The notes beneath the pieces are model-generated. The model saw nothing but the letters and a program-made list of their open reading frames with translations. It searched no databases and was not told where the DNA came from. 64,000 nt of DNA from Polyangia bacterium (GTDB lineage Bacteria > Myxococcota_A > Polyangia > Fen-1088), in assembly GCA_036268875.1 (NCBI GenBank), contig DATATI010000029.1:1-64000 (forward strand), in the 5' to 3' direction. The position numbers were made by a program, and so were the translations under genes. How positions within the stretch are numbered: position 1 is the stretch's first letter; each line of letters opens with the position of its first letter. Of this stretch, positions 26,765 through 34,711 are shown one piece after another.

Positions 26765-29700
26765 GGGCTGTCTCCGCGCGATGGTGCCGGGAACGCCGCA
26801 CCGATCGCCTTCACCAGCGGCGGCGCTTCCGCCTGCACCACCATGCGCCCACCCCAGCGTCGCACCAATTCGCGCACCACGCCCAGACCGCGCTGGCCGT
26901 CGCGCCGGTCGATGTCAGCCAACGTGACCATCGCCGGCGCCGCGTCGGCCACCAGCAGCGTCACCAGCCGGCGGCCGGCGACGTCGCGTCCTGGCGCCAC
27001 GCTCACCCGCACCACCAGCGGCGTGGCGGCGGCGCCGCCGTCGGCGGCCAGCGCGTTTCGCAGCAGGTTGCCCAGGATGGTGTGCACCGCCGGCAGCGGC
27101 AGCGGCAGCGACACGGCACCGGCCGCCACCTCGATCCGCGGCAGCGAATCGTCGGGGACGGCGCCGGCGGCAATCGCGGCCAAGCTTTCGGTGGTCACCG
27201 GCGTGGTCGGCGCCAGAGCCAGCAACGCCGCCAGCGCCGGGCCATGCCGATCGCGCAGGTCGCGATCGACGGCGGCGATCTCCTTGCCGCTGCCGGGCCG
27301 CCCGATCAGCGTCTCCGCCGACGCCAGCGTGCGCACCAGAGGACCGAAGACCGGCTCGCGTTCCAGCGGCCGCAACGACACGCCCGCCGCCGCGGCGGCC
27401 CGGCGCAGGCGATCGTAAAGGACAGTCACCGCCGCAGATGTCGGCGTCGGCTCGGTCAGCGCGCGCTGGATCTCTTCGCGCGCCGTCACCGATTCGCCCA
27501 GCAACGACAGCGCGCTGGTACGGTGCTTGAGGATGTCGTGGCGGATCTCGCCCACCGCCGCCGCAACATCGGGAAACAGATCCGGCACCCGCAACAACGC
27601 CGCCGCCACCGTGCGGCCGCGCCAGCGACGGACGAAAAAGAAAACCAGCAGCAAAACGATCAAAACCGCGCCGGCTTCTATCGCCTGGCGCACCAGCGCG
27701 GTTCGCTGCGCCCGCGTCTGGCCGGCGCCGCGCCGCCAACCGTCGATGGTGGACGCCGCCCCGACGCGCAAGGGATCGTCGGCGGCCGCGACCTTCAGGA
27801 AATTTTCTCCCCCCTCAACCGCCTGGTCCCAGCGCTGGTCCGCCGCCGCCAAGCGGGCCGCCGCCCAGAACGCCGTAGGAATCTTCAGCGCCACGGCGCG
27901 CTGAATTTCCGGTTCCAGCACCCCTGCTTCCGGCGGCGACTGGCGCGCGGCGATCCGGGCCAGTCGATCCAAGGCGTCGCGGCCGGCGTGGGCCGCCCCT
28001 GGATCGCCGGCCAGCGCCAGGCGATGACAAGCGATCGCCTCGGCGCTGCGCCCGTCGTACTCGGCGATGCGGCCGAGCTGCACCAGAACGTCGGGCGCCA
28101 ATCCGGGTCGGCAGGGCCCGCCCAGCGCGCGCGCTGCCTCGCGCGGACGATCGGCCAGCAACAACTCGCGGGCCAGCGCCACCGTCGACGGGGCGCCGGC
28201 CCGCGGCGGCTCGAGGTTGCGGCGCAAGGCGCGCGCCTCAGCCAGATGCGGGGGACTGACGTCGGCACCGACGTACGCGGTCAGATCGGCCAGTGCGCCC
28301 GTGGCGTCCGCCTCATCGGCGCGCAGCAGCGCCCGCTGAAACAGCGCCTCGGCGTTGCCGAGCGCGACCGCGCGATCCAACCACGGCCGCGCCAGCTCGG
28401 TGGTGGCGGCGTCGGGGCGCGCGCGCAGGGCTTCGGTGGCCAGATGCACCAGCGCCTCGCCGTCGCTGCTGAGCGCCTGCACCGTCGCTGCCGGCACCTC
28501 GCCGGTCAGGGCGAAGAACGAGATCGCCGCTTCGATGTACGCCGGCGAATCGGCCACTGCCTCGCCCAGCGGCACCCGCGCCGCCTCTGGCGTGTCGCCG
28601 CCCAGCAAGCGTAGCGCGTCGTCGAACAGCGCCTGCGCCTTCGCCGACGGTGGCGGGCGATTGGGTGGCGACGATGTTCCCGGCGCGCGGTCGCCCTGGC
28701 GTCGCTCGGCCACCTGGCGTCGCAGCGCGCGCAGATCCTCCCACGACGGTTCCAGGACCAGCGCCCGGCGCAGTGCCTGATCGGCGTGATCGGATTCCAG
28801 CACGCCGCCGTGCAAAGCGAGGATCGTCCCCAGCAGCCGCCAGGCCTCGGCGTGCGACGGCCGCAGCTGCAACAAGACCGTCAACTCGCGCGTGGCCTGG
28901 TCGTAACGACCCAGCGCCGCCTGCGCGCGGGCCCGCGCGAACCGGGCGGCCGTCGACGACGGCGTCGCCTGGGCCAGCGTGGTGGCTTGCGCCAGCGCCT
29001 GATCAGCGTGGGCATCGGCCAGCGCGGCGTCGATGGTTCGCAGGGCGGCCGTGGTCTCGGGCGTTGGCGGCGGCTCGGGCCAGTCGGCCAGCACCTCCGC
29101 TCGCTCTTGATCGGCCACCGCCGCCAGCAGATCCAGCGCGCGCTTGCGTAGACCGCCGGCAGGTTTCTGGGCGAGCATCTCCTCCAGCCGGTGGCGCGCC
29201 TCGGCCAGCCGGCCCACTCGCTGCTCGAAGGCCGCGGCGGAAAGCCCGAGCAGCGTCCGCCCGCGCGCATCGTCGCGCAAAAGGCCGGCGCCTTTTTTCA
29301 GCAAAGTCAGGATCTCGTCTTGACGCTGCCAGCGGTCCGGGCTGTCGGCGACCAGATCGGCCAGGTTGGTGTAGGCGCCCGCGCGCCGCGGATCGATCTG
29401 CAGGGCGCGATGGAAAAACGCCTCCGCCTCGCGCCGCGCCCCCAGCTTCATCAAGGCGTAACCAAGATCGTTGGCGATGGCGGCGTTGGCCGGATCAGCC
29501 GCGTTGGCGGTTTTCAGCAGCGCCAGCGCATCGCCCAGCTCGTCGGCGCGCAGCTTGGCCAGTCCCGCTTCCCAGTCGCGCTGGGCGGCCACCGGATTGA
29601 CCCGCGTCGATTCGGCGGCAAGCGCGGGGACGACCACGATGGCCGCAACGCCACCGTCGGTTGATCCTGCCGCAGCGGCATCAACCGGCGACGCTGCCGA

Positions 29701-29772
29701 CGCCAGCGCGTTCGCCGCGGTGGTAACGGCAAGCACCAGCGCCGCCACCGTCGCTGCCGAACGCACCGACAC
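26761..29772 (-). CDS. TPR-sensor histidine kinase
   Basis: A 1003-residue protein with GTG start at 29772, two bases after the stop of the activator gene. A signal peptide (AATVAALVLAVTTAANALA) leads to a large extracytoplasmic region of TPR-like helices (about 60-650), for example DLGYALMKLGARREAEAFFH. One membrane segment lies near 690-712 (AVLIVLLLVFFFVRRW). The cytoplasmic part has an H-box EIRHDILKHRTSALSLL near 742-758 and a C-terminal HATPase-like domain with LGNLLRNALAADGG (N-box) and QRGLGVVRELVRRWGGRM (G-box). The sensor arrangement suggests detection of a protein or peptide in the periplasm. It signals to the adjacent receivers. Confidence 0.85.
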   Translation of the reverse strand: MSVRSAATVAALVLAVTTAANALASAASPVDAAAAGSTDGGVAAIVVVPALAAESTRVNPVAAQRDWEAGLAKLRADELGDALALLKTANAADPANAAIANDLGYALMKLGARREAEAFFHRALQIDPRRAGAYTNLADLVADSPDRWQRQDEILTLLKKGAGLLRDDARGRTLLGLSAAAFEQRVGRLAEARHRLEEMLAQKPAGGLRKRALDLLAAVADQERAEVLADWPEPPPTPETTAALRTIDAALADAHADQALAQATTLAQATPSSTAARFARARAQAALGRYDQATRELTVLLQLRPSHAEAWRLLGTILALHGGVLESDHADQALRRALVLEPSWEDLRALRRQVAERRQGDRAPGTSSPPNRPPPSAKAQALFDDALRLLGGDTPEAARVPLGEAVADSPAYIEAAISFFALTGEVPAATVQALSSDGEALVHLATEALRARPDAATTELARPWLDRAVALGNAEALFQRALLRADEADATGALADLTAYVGADVSPPHLAEARALRRNLEPPRAGAPSTVALARELLLADRPREAARALGGPCRPGLAPDVLVQLGRIAEYDGRSAEAIACHRLALAGDPGAAHAGRDALDRLARIAARQSPPEAGVLEPEIQRAVALKIPTAFWAAARLAAADQRWDQAVEGGENFLKVAAADDPLRVGAASTIDGWRRGAGQTRAQRTALVRQAIEAGAVLIVLLLVFFFVRRWRGRTVAAALLRVPDLFPDVAAAVGEIRHDILKHRTSALSLLGESVTAREEIQRALTEPTPTSAAVTVLYDRLRRAAAAAGVSLRPLEREPVFGPLVRTLASAETLIGRPGSGKEIAAVDRDLRDRHGPALAALLALAPTTPVTTESLAAIAAGAVPDDSLPRIEVAAGAVSLPLPLPAVHTILGNLLRNALAADGGAAATPLVVRVSVAPGRDVAGRRLVTLLVADAAPAMVTLADIDRRDGQRGLGVVRELVRRWGGRMVVQAEAPPLVKAIGAAFPAPSRGDSP

Positions 29773-29774
29773 CG

Positions 29775-31535
29775 TCAGTCCTCGCTTGACGAGCCGGAGG
29801 CCCGCAGCTCACGCAGCTTGAGGCCCAGCTGGTTCAGGCGCAGGTGCACCTGGCGCGCGGCGCCCGTTGGACCCAGCAATTCGACGGCCATCTTGGCCAG
29901 GTCGCCGTCGCAGGCGTGGTACACGGCGCGCAGATACTGACGTTCCACTTCCGCCGAGATCCCGGCGAACGTCGTGCCAGTGGGGATCTCGACGTCGATG
30001 CGCCGGCCACGATCGCCCGCCCGCGGCGAGCGGGCTCGCCCGCTGGGCCGCGACCGATCGGGCGCCAGCAGCCGATCGACCAAGGCATCGGACAAAGCCA
30101 AGATCGCCGGCGCGCGGACAGACGGCGACGGCGCTTTCGATTCTGTCGCTAGCGGAGGTCCCGCGACGTCAAGGTGCGCGACCAGAGCATGCACCAAGGC
30201 GTTGACGGCGAACAGCCGCAGCTCGCGCACGTTGCCGGGCCAGTCGTGCGCTTCCAGCCGCGCCAGCGCCGCCTTGCTGAGGAACACGGTCATGGCGTCA
30301 CGGCGGGCCTCGCGCGCCGCCGGCCGCCCGAAGATCACCAGATGAGCGTCCTCGCGAAAATCGTCGGGGGTGGGAAAACGCGCCAGGTACTGCCGCACCA
30401 GCGGCCGAAGCCCGTCCGAGCGCAGCGCTTCCAGCAGGCAAAACCGCACCAGAGCGGCGATGTCTTCCTGGCGATCGCGCAGCGACGGGACGTGCAGGCG
30501 CGTCCCGGGGTTGAGGCGCATATAAAGATCGCTGCGGAATCGGCCCTGGCGCACCAGCGCTGCCAGATCTTGGTTGGTCGCCGCCACCAGCTTGGGCGCC
30601 GCCGGGCGCGGGCGCGTGTCGCCGAGACGGGTGACCTGCCCGCGCTCCAGGGCCAGCAACAGCTGTCTTTGCAGATCCAGATCCAGATTGGCGATCTCGT
30701 CCAGGAACAAGGTGCCGCCGTGGGCCTGCTCGAAGACGCCGGCGTGGTCTTCGACAGCGCCGGTATACGCGCCCCGCCGCGCGCCGAACAGGTGTGCGGG
30801 CAAGAGCGCCGTCGGCACCGTGGACAGATCGGTGACCACCAGCGGCCCCTTGGCGCCCGAGCGCGGGTGAATGGCGTGCTCGGCCAGAAAGCTTTTGCCG
30901 GTGCCGGTCTCGCCTTCGATCAACACCGGCAGCGGCGACCGGGCCAAGACGCCGATCGATCGGCGCAGCTCGGCCATGCGAGCGCTGCGGCCCCAGAACA
31001 CCGAGCCGTCCTTCTGACTTTCGCCCAGGGCCAAGGCGCGCATGATCTCGGCGGCCAGGCTGCGGCTGTCCACCACTTCGTTTTCACTGAAATAGACCAG
31101 CGGATCGGCGGGGCGATCGGTGCCCAGCTCGGCTCCGGTGGTGGTGAGCATGACCACCGGCAGCGACGGAAAATCCCGCCGCAGACGCTCGAGGACCAGC
31201 AGGCCCTGCGTGCGCCGCAGTTTTTCCAGCGCCGCCTTGCGCGCCTTCGCCTCGGTCGGGAGGGCAGATTTGTCCTCGGGCAAAAGGCGCGCTTCGGGAA
31301 CGGCGAAGTGCAGATCCAAGATCGCCAGATCGGGCAGCGCCGGGGCGCGGGCCAGCACCTCGGCCGCTTCGAAATAGTCGTGCGCACACTTGAGCGGGCA
31401 GCCGCGGTCGCGCTCCTGGCAAACCTGGCAGGGAATACGGCGGTCACAGCGGGTGACGGTGTCGAACTGCGGAAGCTGGCGGTGGCACATCTCCACCGTC
31501 TGATCGCGATCGTCGATGACCAGGATGCGCGGCAT
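29775..31535 (-). CDS. Sigma-54-dependent response regulator with Cys-rich receiver
   Basis: NtrC-type activator of 586 residues. The receiver (1-165) has Asp8/Asp9, a probable phosphoacceptor Asp74 in AILDLHF, and an unusual insert with Cys30, 36, 39, 46 and 50 (C-x5-C-x2-C-x6-C-x3-C). No conserved beta-5 Lys is visible near LVYFSENEV. The AAA+ part has Walker A GETGTGKS at 208-215, the sigma-54 contact loop GAYTGA (GARRGAYTGAV), GGTLFLDEIANL, and WPGNVREL. The C-terminal Fis-type helix-turn-helix is around GDLAKMAVELLGPTGAARQV. The ATG at 31535 has AAAGGA before it and overlaps the upstream small gene by one base (TGATG). It should activate sigma-54 promoters in response to the kinase and perhaps a metal or redox signal. 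Confidence 0.9.
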   Translation of the reverse strand: MPRILVIDDRDQTVEMCHRQLPQFDTVTRCDRRIPCQVCQERDRGCPLKCAHDYFEAAEVLARAPALPDLAILDLHFAVPEARLLPEDKSALPTEAKARKAALEKLRRTQGLLVLERLRRDFPSLPVVMLTTTGAELGTDRPADPLVYFSENEVVDSRSLAAEIMRALALGESQKDGSVFWGRSARMAELRRSIGVLARSPLPVLIEGETGTGKSFLAEHAIHPRSGAKGPLVVTDLSTVPTALLPAHLFGARRGAYTGAVEDHAGVFEQAHGGTLFLDEIANLDLDLQRQLLLALERGQVTRLGDTRPRPAAPKLVAATNQDLAALVRQGRFRSDLYMRLNPGTRLHVPSLRDRQEDIAALVRFCLLEALRSDGLRPLVRQYLARFPTPDDFREDAHLVIFGRPAAREARRDAMTVFLSKAALARLEAHDWPGNVRELRLFAVNALVHALVAHLDVAGPPLATESKAPSPSVRAPAILALSDALVDRLLAPDRSRPSGRARSPRAGDRGRRIDVEIPTGTTFAGISAEVERQYLRAVYHACDGDLAKMAVELLGPTGAARQVHLRLNQLGLKLRELRASGSSSED

Positions 31536-31909
31536 CAGCGGATCCTTTCTTTGCTGATGGCCAACCCGGGCGTGGGCGACTGGCAAGCCGAAGTCAGGGC
31601 GGCGAACGCCACCTCCAACTGCAAGACGCCGGCGACATCGTCGGCACGAGCGGCGGCGTCGGCGGCGGTGACGGCGGCGGCGAACGCGTCAAGGATGGCG
31701 GGCGGCCATGCGGCGGGCGCGCCGGCCCGCAACGTCGTCCACAGCGCCGGCGCCGCGACAACCGCGCCTTCATCGTCGACCAAGGTCGGCACCAGTTCGC
31801 CCGGCTGCACCGGGCCGCCCAGCGCGTGGCGGTCGCGCGCCGGCCACAGCAGGCGTTTGACCAGGTCGTGGCGAACCTGGGCCAGCCAGGAAGCAGCCGG
31901 TGTCATCAT
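31535..31909 (-). CDS. Small protein opening the phosphorelay operon
   Basis: A 124-residue Ala-rich, mostly helical protein of no recognised family. Its stop overlaps the activator ATG by one base, so it is probably genuine and coupled. Residues about 13-25 (VRHDLVKRLLWPARDR) resemble the H-box helix of the histidine kinase two genes downstream (IRHDILKHRTSAL), so it may be an Hpt- or DHp-like phosphotransfer protein; this is inference from a short match. The start could be the ATG at 31909 or 31906. The region upstream is A/T-rich and contains an inverted dyad that may be the operon promoter. Confidence 0.65.
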   Translation of the reverse strand: MMTPAASWLAQVRHDLVKRLLWPARDRHALGGPVQPGELVPTLVDDEGAVVAAPALWTTLRAGAPAAWPPAILDAFAAAVTAADAAARADDVAGVLQLEVAFAALTSACQSPTPGLAISKERIR

Positions 31910-31911
31910 CT

Positions 31912-31937
31912 CTACATATCACGTATTGAAATTGTAG
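31912..31937 (-). promoter_or_regulatory. AT-rich dyad and -10-like site before phosphorelay operon
   Basis: CTACA (31912-31916) and TGTAG (31933-31937) form an inverted repeat around an A/T-rich core, a clear contrast with the GC-rich surroundings. On the minus strand TACAAT (31931-31936) resembles a -10 box about 20 bp before the operon start, though no convincing -35 is visible. It could also be an operator for either of the two divergent genes. Confidence 0.3.
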
Positions 31938-32046
31938 ATCGGCCGACGATCGGCGGCCGCTGGCGACGGCGATTCGCCCGTCGTTCGCCGGCACGCCGGC
32001 TGCAGAAACGAACGGGGACAAACCCTCGGGCTCAAACAAGGAGAGC

Positions 32047-32661
32047 ATGATGTTCCTCAGCACTGGAATCGCCTTTCTTCTCGGCTCGGCCGCCTTCCCC
32101 GGCGAACCGGCCGTTGCACCCAAGCCGCTGGTGGAGATCGCCGCCGGCTACCGGGTCATCAACCGCAGGCTGGAGCCGGTCGAGGCGGACAACGTCTTCG
32201 TGGCCAGCGACATGGTAGTGGTGTGGACGTCGCTGCTCGGCGTCCGCGCCGGCTTCATTGAACACGTCTGGCTGCACGACGGCGTCGAGGTGGCGCGCCA
32301 CTACCTGCCGGTGGGCTCAGACCGCCGCTGGCGGACGTGGTCGCGCCACCGCGTCGACCCTGGCGAATACGAAGTCCGCGTCTTCGGCCCCGACGGCGCC
32401 TTCCTGACCAAGACCACCTTCACCGTGGCCGCCGAAGGAGAAGACGAAGGCTGCTGGATTCTGCCCACTCGACTGAGTCCTGGCTCCGCGACCGTGCCGT
32501 TTTTCTTTCCCGCCGACTCCGCTTGGCCGCCGGGAGCCAAGCGGCAGTTGACAGATCAGCAGTTATCGGACAGTTTTTTGGCGGCGGCATTCGCACCAAA
32601 CCCGCGCTTTTTTCACTACCACCGGAGTTGGGAGCGCCGGGACCATGAAGCCGAATCCTGA
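32047..32661 (+). CDS. DUF2914 domain protein
   Basis: A 204-residue product with AAGGAG a few bases before the ATG. Residues 45-130 match DUF2914: a beta-rich segment VVVWTSLLGVRAGFIEHVWL, a conserved Trp-Arg-Thr-Trp-Ser (RRWRTWSRHRVDPGEYEVRV) and a following GPDGAFLTKTTF strand, as in the family 'thrWxxdG...wRtwS...pGxWrVeV'. The C-terminal 60 residues are unusual and Phe/His/Pro-rich. The N-terminus has a short hydrophobic stretch that could be a signal. The function of the family is unknown; it occurs in predicted membrane or envelope proteins. It is divergent from the phosphorelay operon and upstream of the ClC gene. Confidence 0.78.
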   Translation: MMFLSTGIAFLLGSAAFPGEPAVAPKPLVEIAAGYRVINRRLEPVEADNVFVASDMVVVWTSLLGVRAGFIEHVWLHDGVEVARHYLPVGSDRRWRTWSRHRVDPGEYEVRVFGPDGAFLTKTTFTVAAEGEDEGCWILPTRLSPGSATVPFFFPADSAWPPGAKRQLTDQQLSDSFLAAAFAPNPRFFHYHRSWERRDHEAES

Positions 32662-32809
32662 GACTGAGATCGCAAACGGCCTGCCCACGAAACTCGGGCG
32701 GTGGGCGATCGACGCGAGGTGGCTGCGTGGGTGAGCCGCGTCGGTGGGCTGGGTATATCGATTATGGTTGCGCCTGGCTTCTGGGCGCGCGAAGGCGTTC
32801 TCGTCCAAG

Positions 32810-34621
32810 ATGAAGTTGATCGAGCGATTCCAGACTCTCATCCAGCGGCTACTCGCGCTTTACGGTCGGTACCGCCTTTATCTGACCGGGCTCGGGAGTC
32901 GGTTCGGCCCCAGCGAACAGCAGCGCCTGTTCGGGCTGACCATCGTGCTCGGCGGCGTGTGCGGCCTGGCCGCCGTGATCTTCCACGTCTCGATCGATCG
33001 CATGTCGAAGCTGGCGGTCATGGGGGCGATGAACGCCCGGGGATATTCGTGGATTCCCTGGACGCTGGTGGTACCGACCGTCGGCGGCCTGGTGTCCGGG
33101 GTCCTCCTCCAGTACGTGGTGCCGAACGCGCGGGGCAGCGGTATCCCGCAGGTCAAGGTCGTGTACGCGGAGAGCGAGAATGGGGTGCGCCTGCGCGACG
33201 CCATCGGCAAGTTCTTCGTCTCGGTGATCCAGATCGGGACCGGATCGTCCCTCGGTCGCGAAGGCCCAACGGTTCATATCTGCGCGGGGCTGGCCAGCGG
33301 CATCGGGCGCATGCTCCGGGTGTCGCCAAAGAACCTGCGCCGGCTGATCTCGGTCGGCGCGGCGGCGGGCATCGCCGCCGCGTTCAATGCCCCGATCGCC
33401 GCGGTCACCTTCACCATCGAGGAGATCATCGGCAACCTCGACCAGACCATGCTCTCGGGCGTGATCGTCGCGGCGGCCGTCGCGGCCGTCGTCGAACGGA
33501 CCATGCTGGGCGAGAACCCGGAGTTCACGCTGCCGAACGGACATTTCCCCACGCACGCGGGGTCGATCCTACTTTATGCCGTACTCGGCGTGGTGGCGGC
33601 CTTGCTGTCGCTGGCGTTCACGGAAGGGCTGCTCGGCCTGCGCAAGCGGTTCCGCGAGCAGCGCCTGCTCCCGGCCTGGGCCCAGCCGGCGGTGGGCGGC
33701 CTGGCGACCGGCATCATGGCCATCTTCGCTTACGGCTGGTTGAAGACGGACGGGGTCACCGGCGGCGGGTACGCCGCGCTTTCGAACGCGCTGGCGGGCC
33801 ATTTCATGGTCAAGGTCCTGCTGCCCCTGTGCGTGTTCAAGCTCGTCGCGACCGTCTTCTCGTACGCCTCGGGCGGAGCGGGCGGCATCTTCGCCCCCGC
33901 GCTGTTCATCGGCGCCATGGCGGGCGGCGGCGTGGGCGCGGTGGACATGGTGCTCTTCCACCACTCGGCCGCCTCGATGACCTCGTTTGCACTGGTCGGC
34001 ATGGGGGCCGCCTTTGCCGGCATCATCCGGGCGCCCATCACGTCGGTCCTCATCATCATCGAGATGACCAATGGCTACTCCCTGATCCTGCCCCTCATGA
34101 TCGCGAACATGTTGGCGTACTTGATCGCGCGCCACTTCCGGCCCACGCCCATCTACGAGGCGCTGCTGGCCCAGGATGGCATTCAACTCCCCTCGCACGC
34201 CGCCGCCGTCCACGATCTCGACGGGATGTCGTTGTCGCAGGTGCCGCTCGACAACGAGCCCTACATCTCGATCGCGGTGGCCTCCCTGGCCAACACCATT
34301 GCCGCGCGCGCCGCCAGCTCGCGCCAGGGAGTTTACCCGGTGGTCAATGGAGGCCGCATCGTCGGCATCATCCGCACCGAAGACGTCGTGGGGCTGTCGG
34401 GCGACAAGGCGCAGCCAGTGACGGCCGGCGAGATCATGCGCCCGCCGGTTACGGTGCGGAAGGAGGACGACCTCAAGACCGCCGTCGAGACGATGCTGGC
34501 CAATCAGCTCCGTGAGCTGCCGGTCATCGACGAGAACGGCCACGTCGTCGGCTTCGTCGACGAGACCTCGATCGCGCGCGCCTACATCCTGGTGCGCCAG
34601 CGCAGCGCCCAGTCCGATTGA
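32810..34621 (+). CDS. ClC-type chloride channel/transporter with CBS pair
   Basis: A 603-residue ClC protein. The selectivity-filter motifs are present: GSGIP (in ARGSGIPQVKVV), GREGP with the gating Glu (SSLGREGPTVHI), and GGIFAP (GGAGGIFAPALF). About ten or more membrane helices run from about 35 to 435. The C-terminal 150 residues hold two CBS domains (NGGRIVGIIRTEDVVGLSG and IDENGHVVGFVDETSIAR) that would bind a nucleotide and gate the pore. Mechanism, channel versus H+/Cl- exchanger, cannot be read with certainty. The ATG at 32810 is chosen; a GTG at 32744 is possible and no strong ribosome site is seen. Located inner membrane. Confidence 0.9.
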   Translation: MKLIERFQTLIQRLLALYGRYRLYLTGLGSRFGPSEQQRLFGLTIVLGGVCGLAAVIFHVSIDRMSKLAVMGAMNARGYSWIPWTLVVPTVGGLVSGVLLQYVVPNARGSGIPQVKVVYAESENGVRLRDAIGKFFVSVIQIGTGSSLGREGPTVHICAGLASGIGRMLRVSPKNLRRLISVGAAAGIAAAFNAPIAAVTFTIEEIIGNLDQTMLSGVIVAAAVAAVVERTMLGENPEFTLPNGHFPTHAGSILLYAVLGVVAALLSLAFTEGLLGLRKRFREQRLLPAWAQPAVGGLATGIMAIFAYGWLKTDGVTGGGYAALSNALAGHFMVKVLLPLCVFKLVATVFSYASGGAGGIFAPALFIGAMAGGGVGAVDMVLFHHSAASMTSFALVGMGAAFAGIIRAPITSVLIIIEMTNGYSLILPLMIANMLAYLIARHFRPTPIYEALLAQDGIQLPSHAAAVHDLDGMSLSQVPLDNEPYISIAVASLANTIAARAASSRQGVYPVVNGGRIVGIIRTEDVVGLSGDKAQPVTAGEIMRPPVTVRKEDDLKTAVETMLANQLRELPVIDENGHVVGFVDETSIARAYILVRQRSAQSD

Positions 34622-34711
34622 CGTCGGGCGCGGGTCCGGCTTGAACGCCCGCCGACGTCAAACGCGCCTTTTCCCGCGGCAGCCGATCATCACATGCGAT
34701 AGTCGCTGGTC

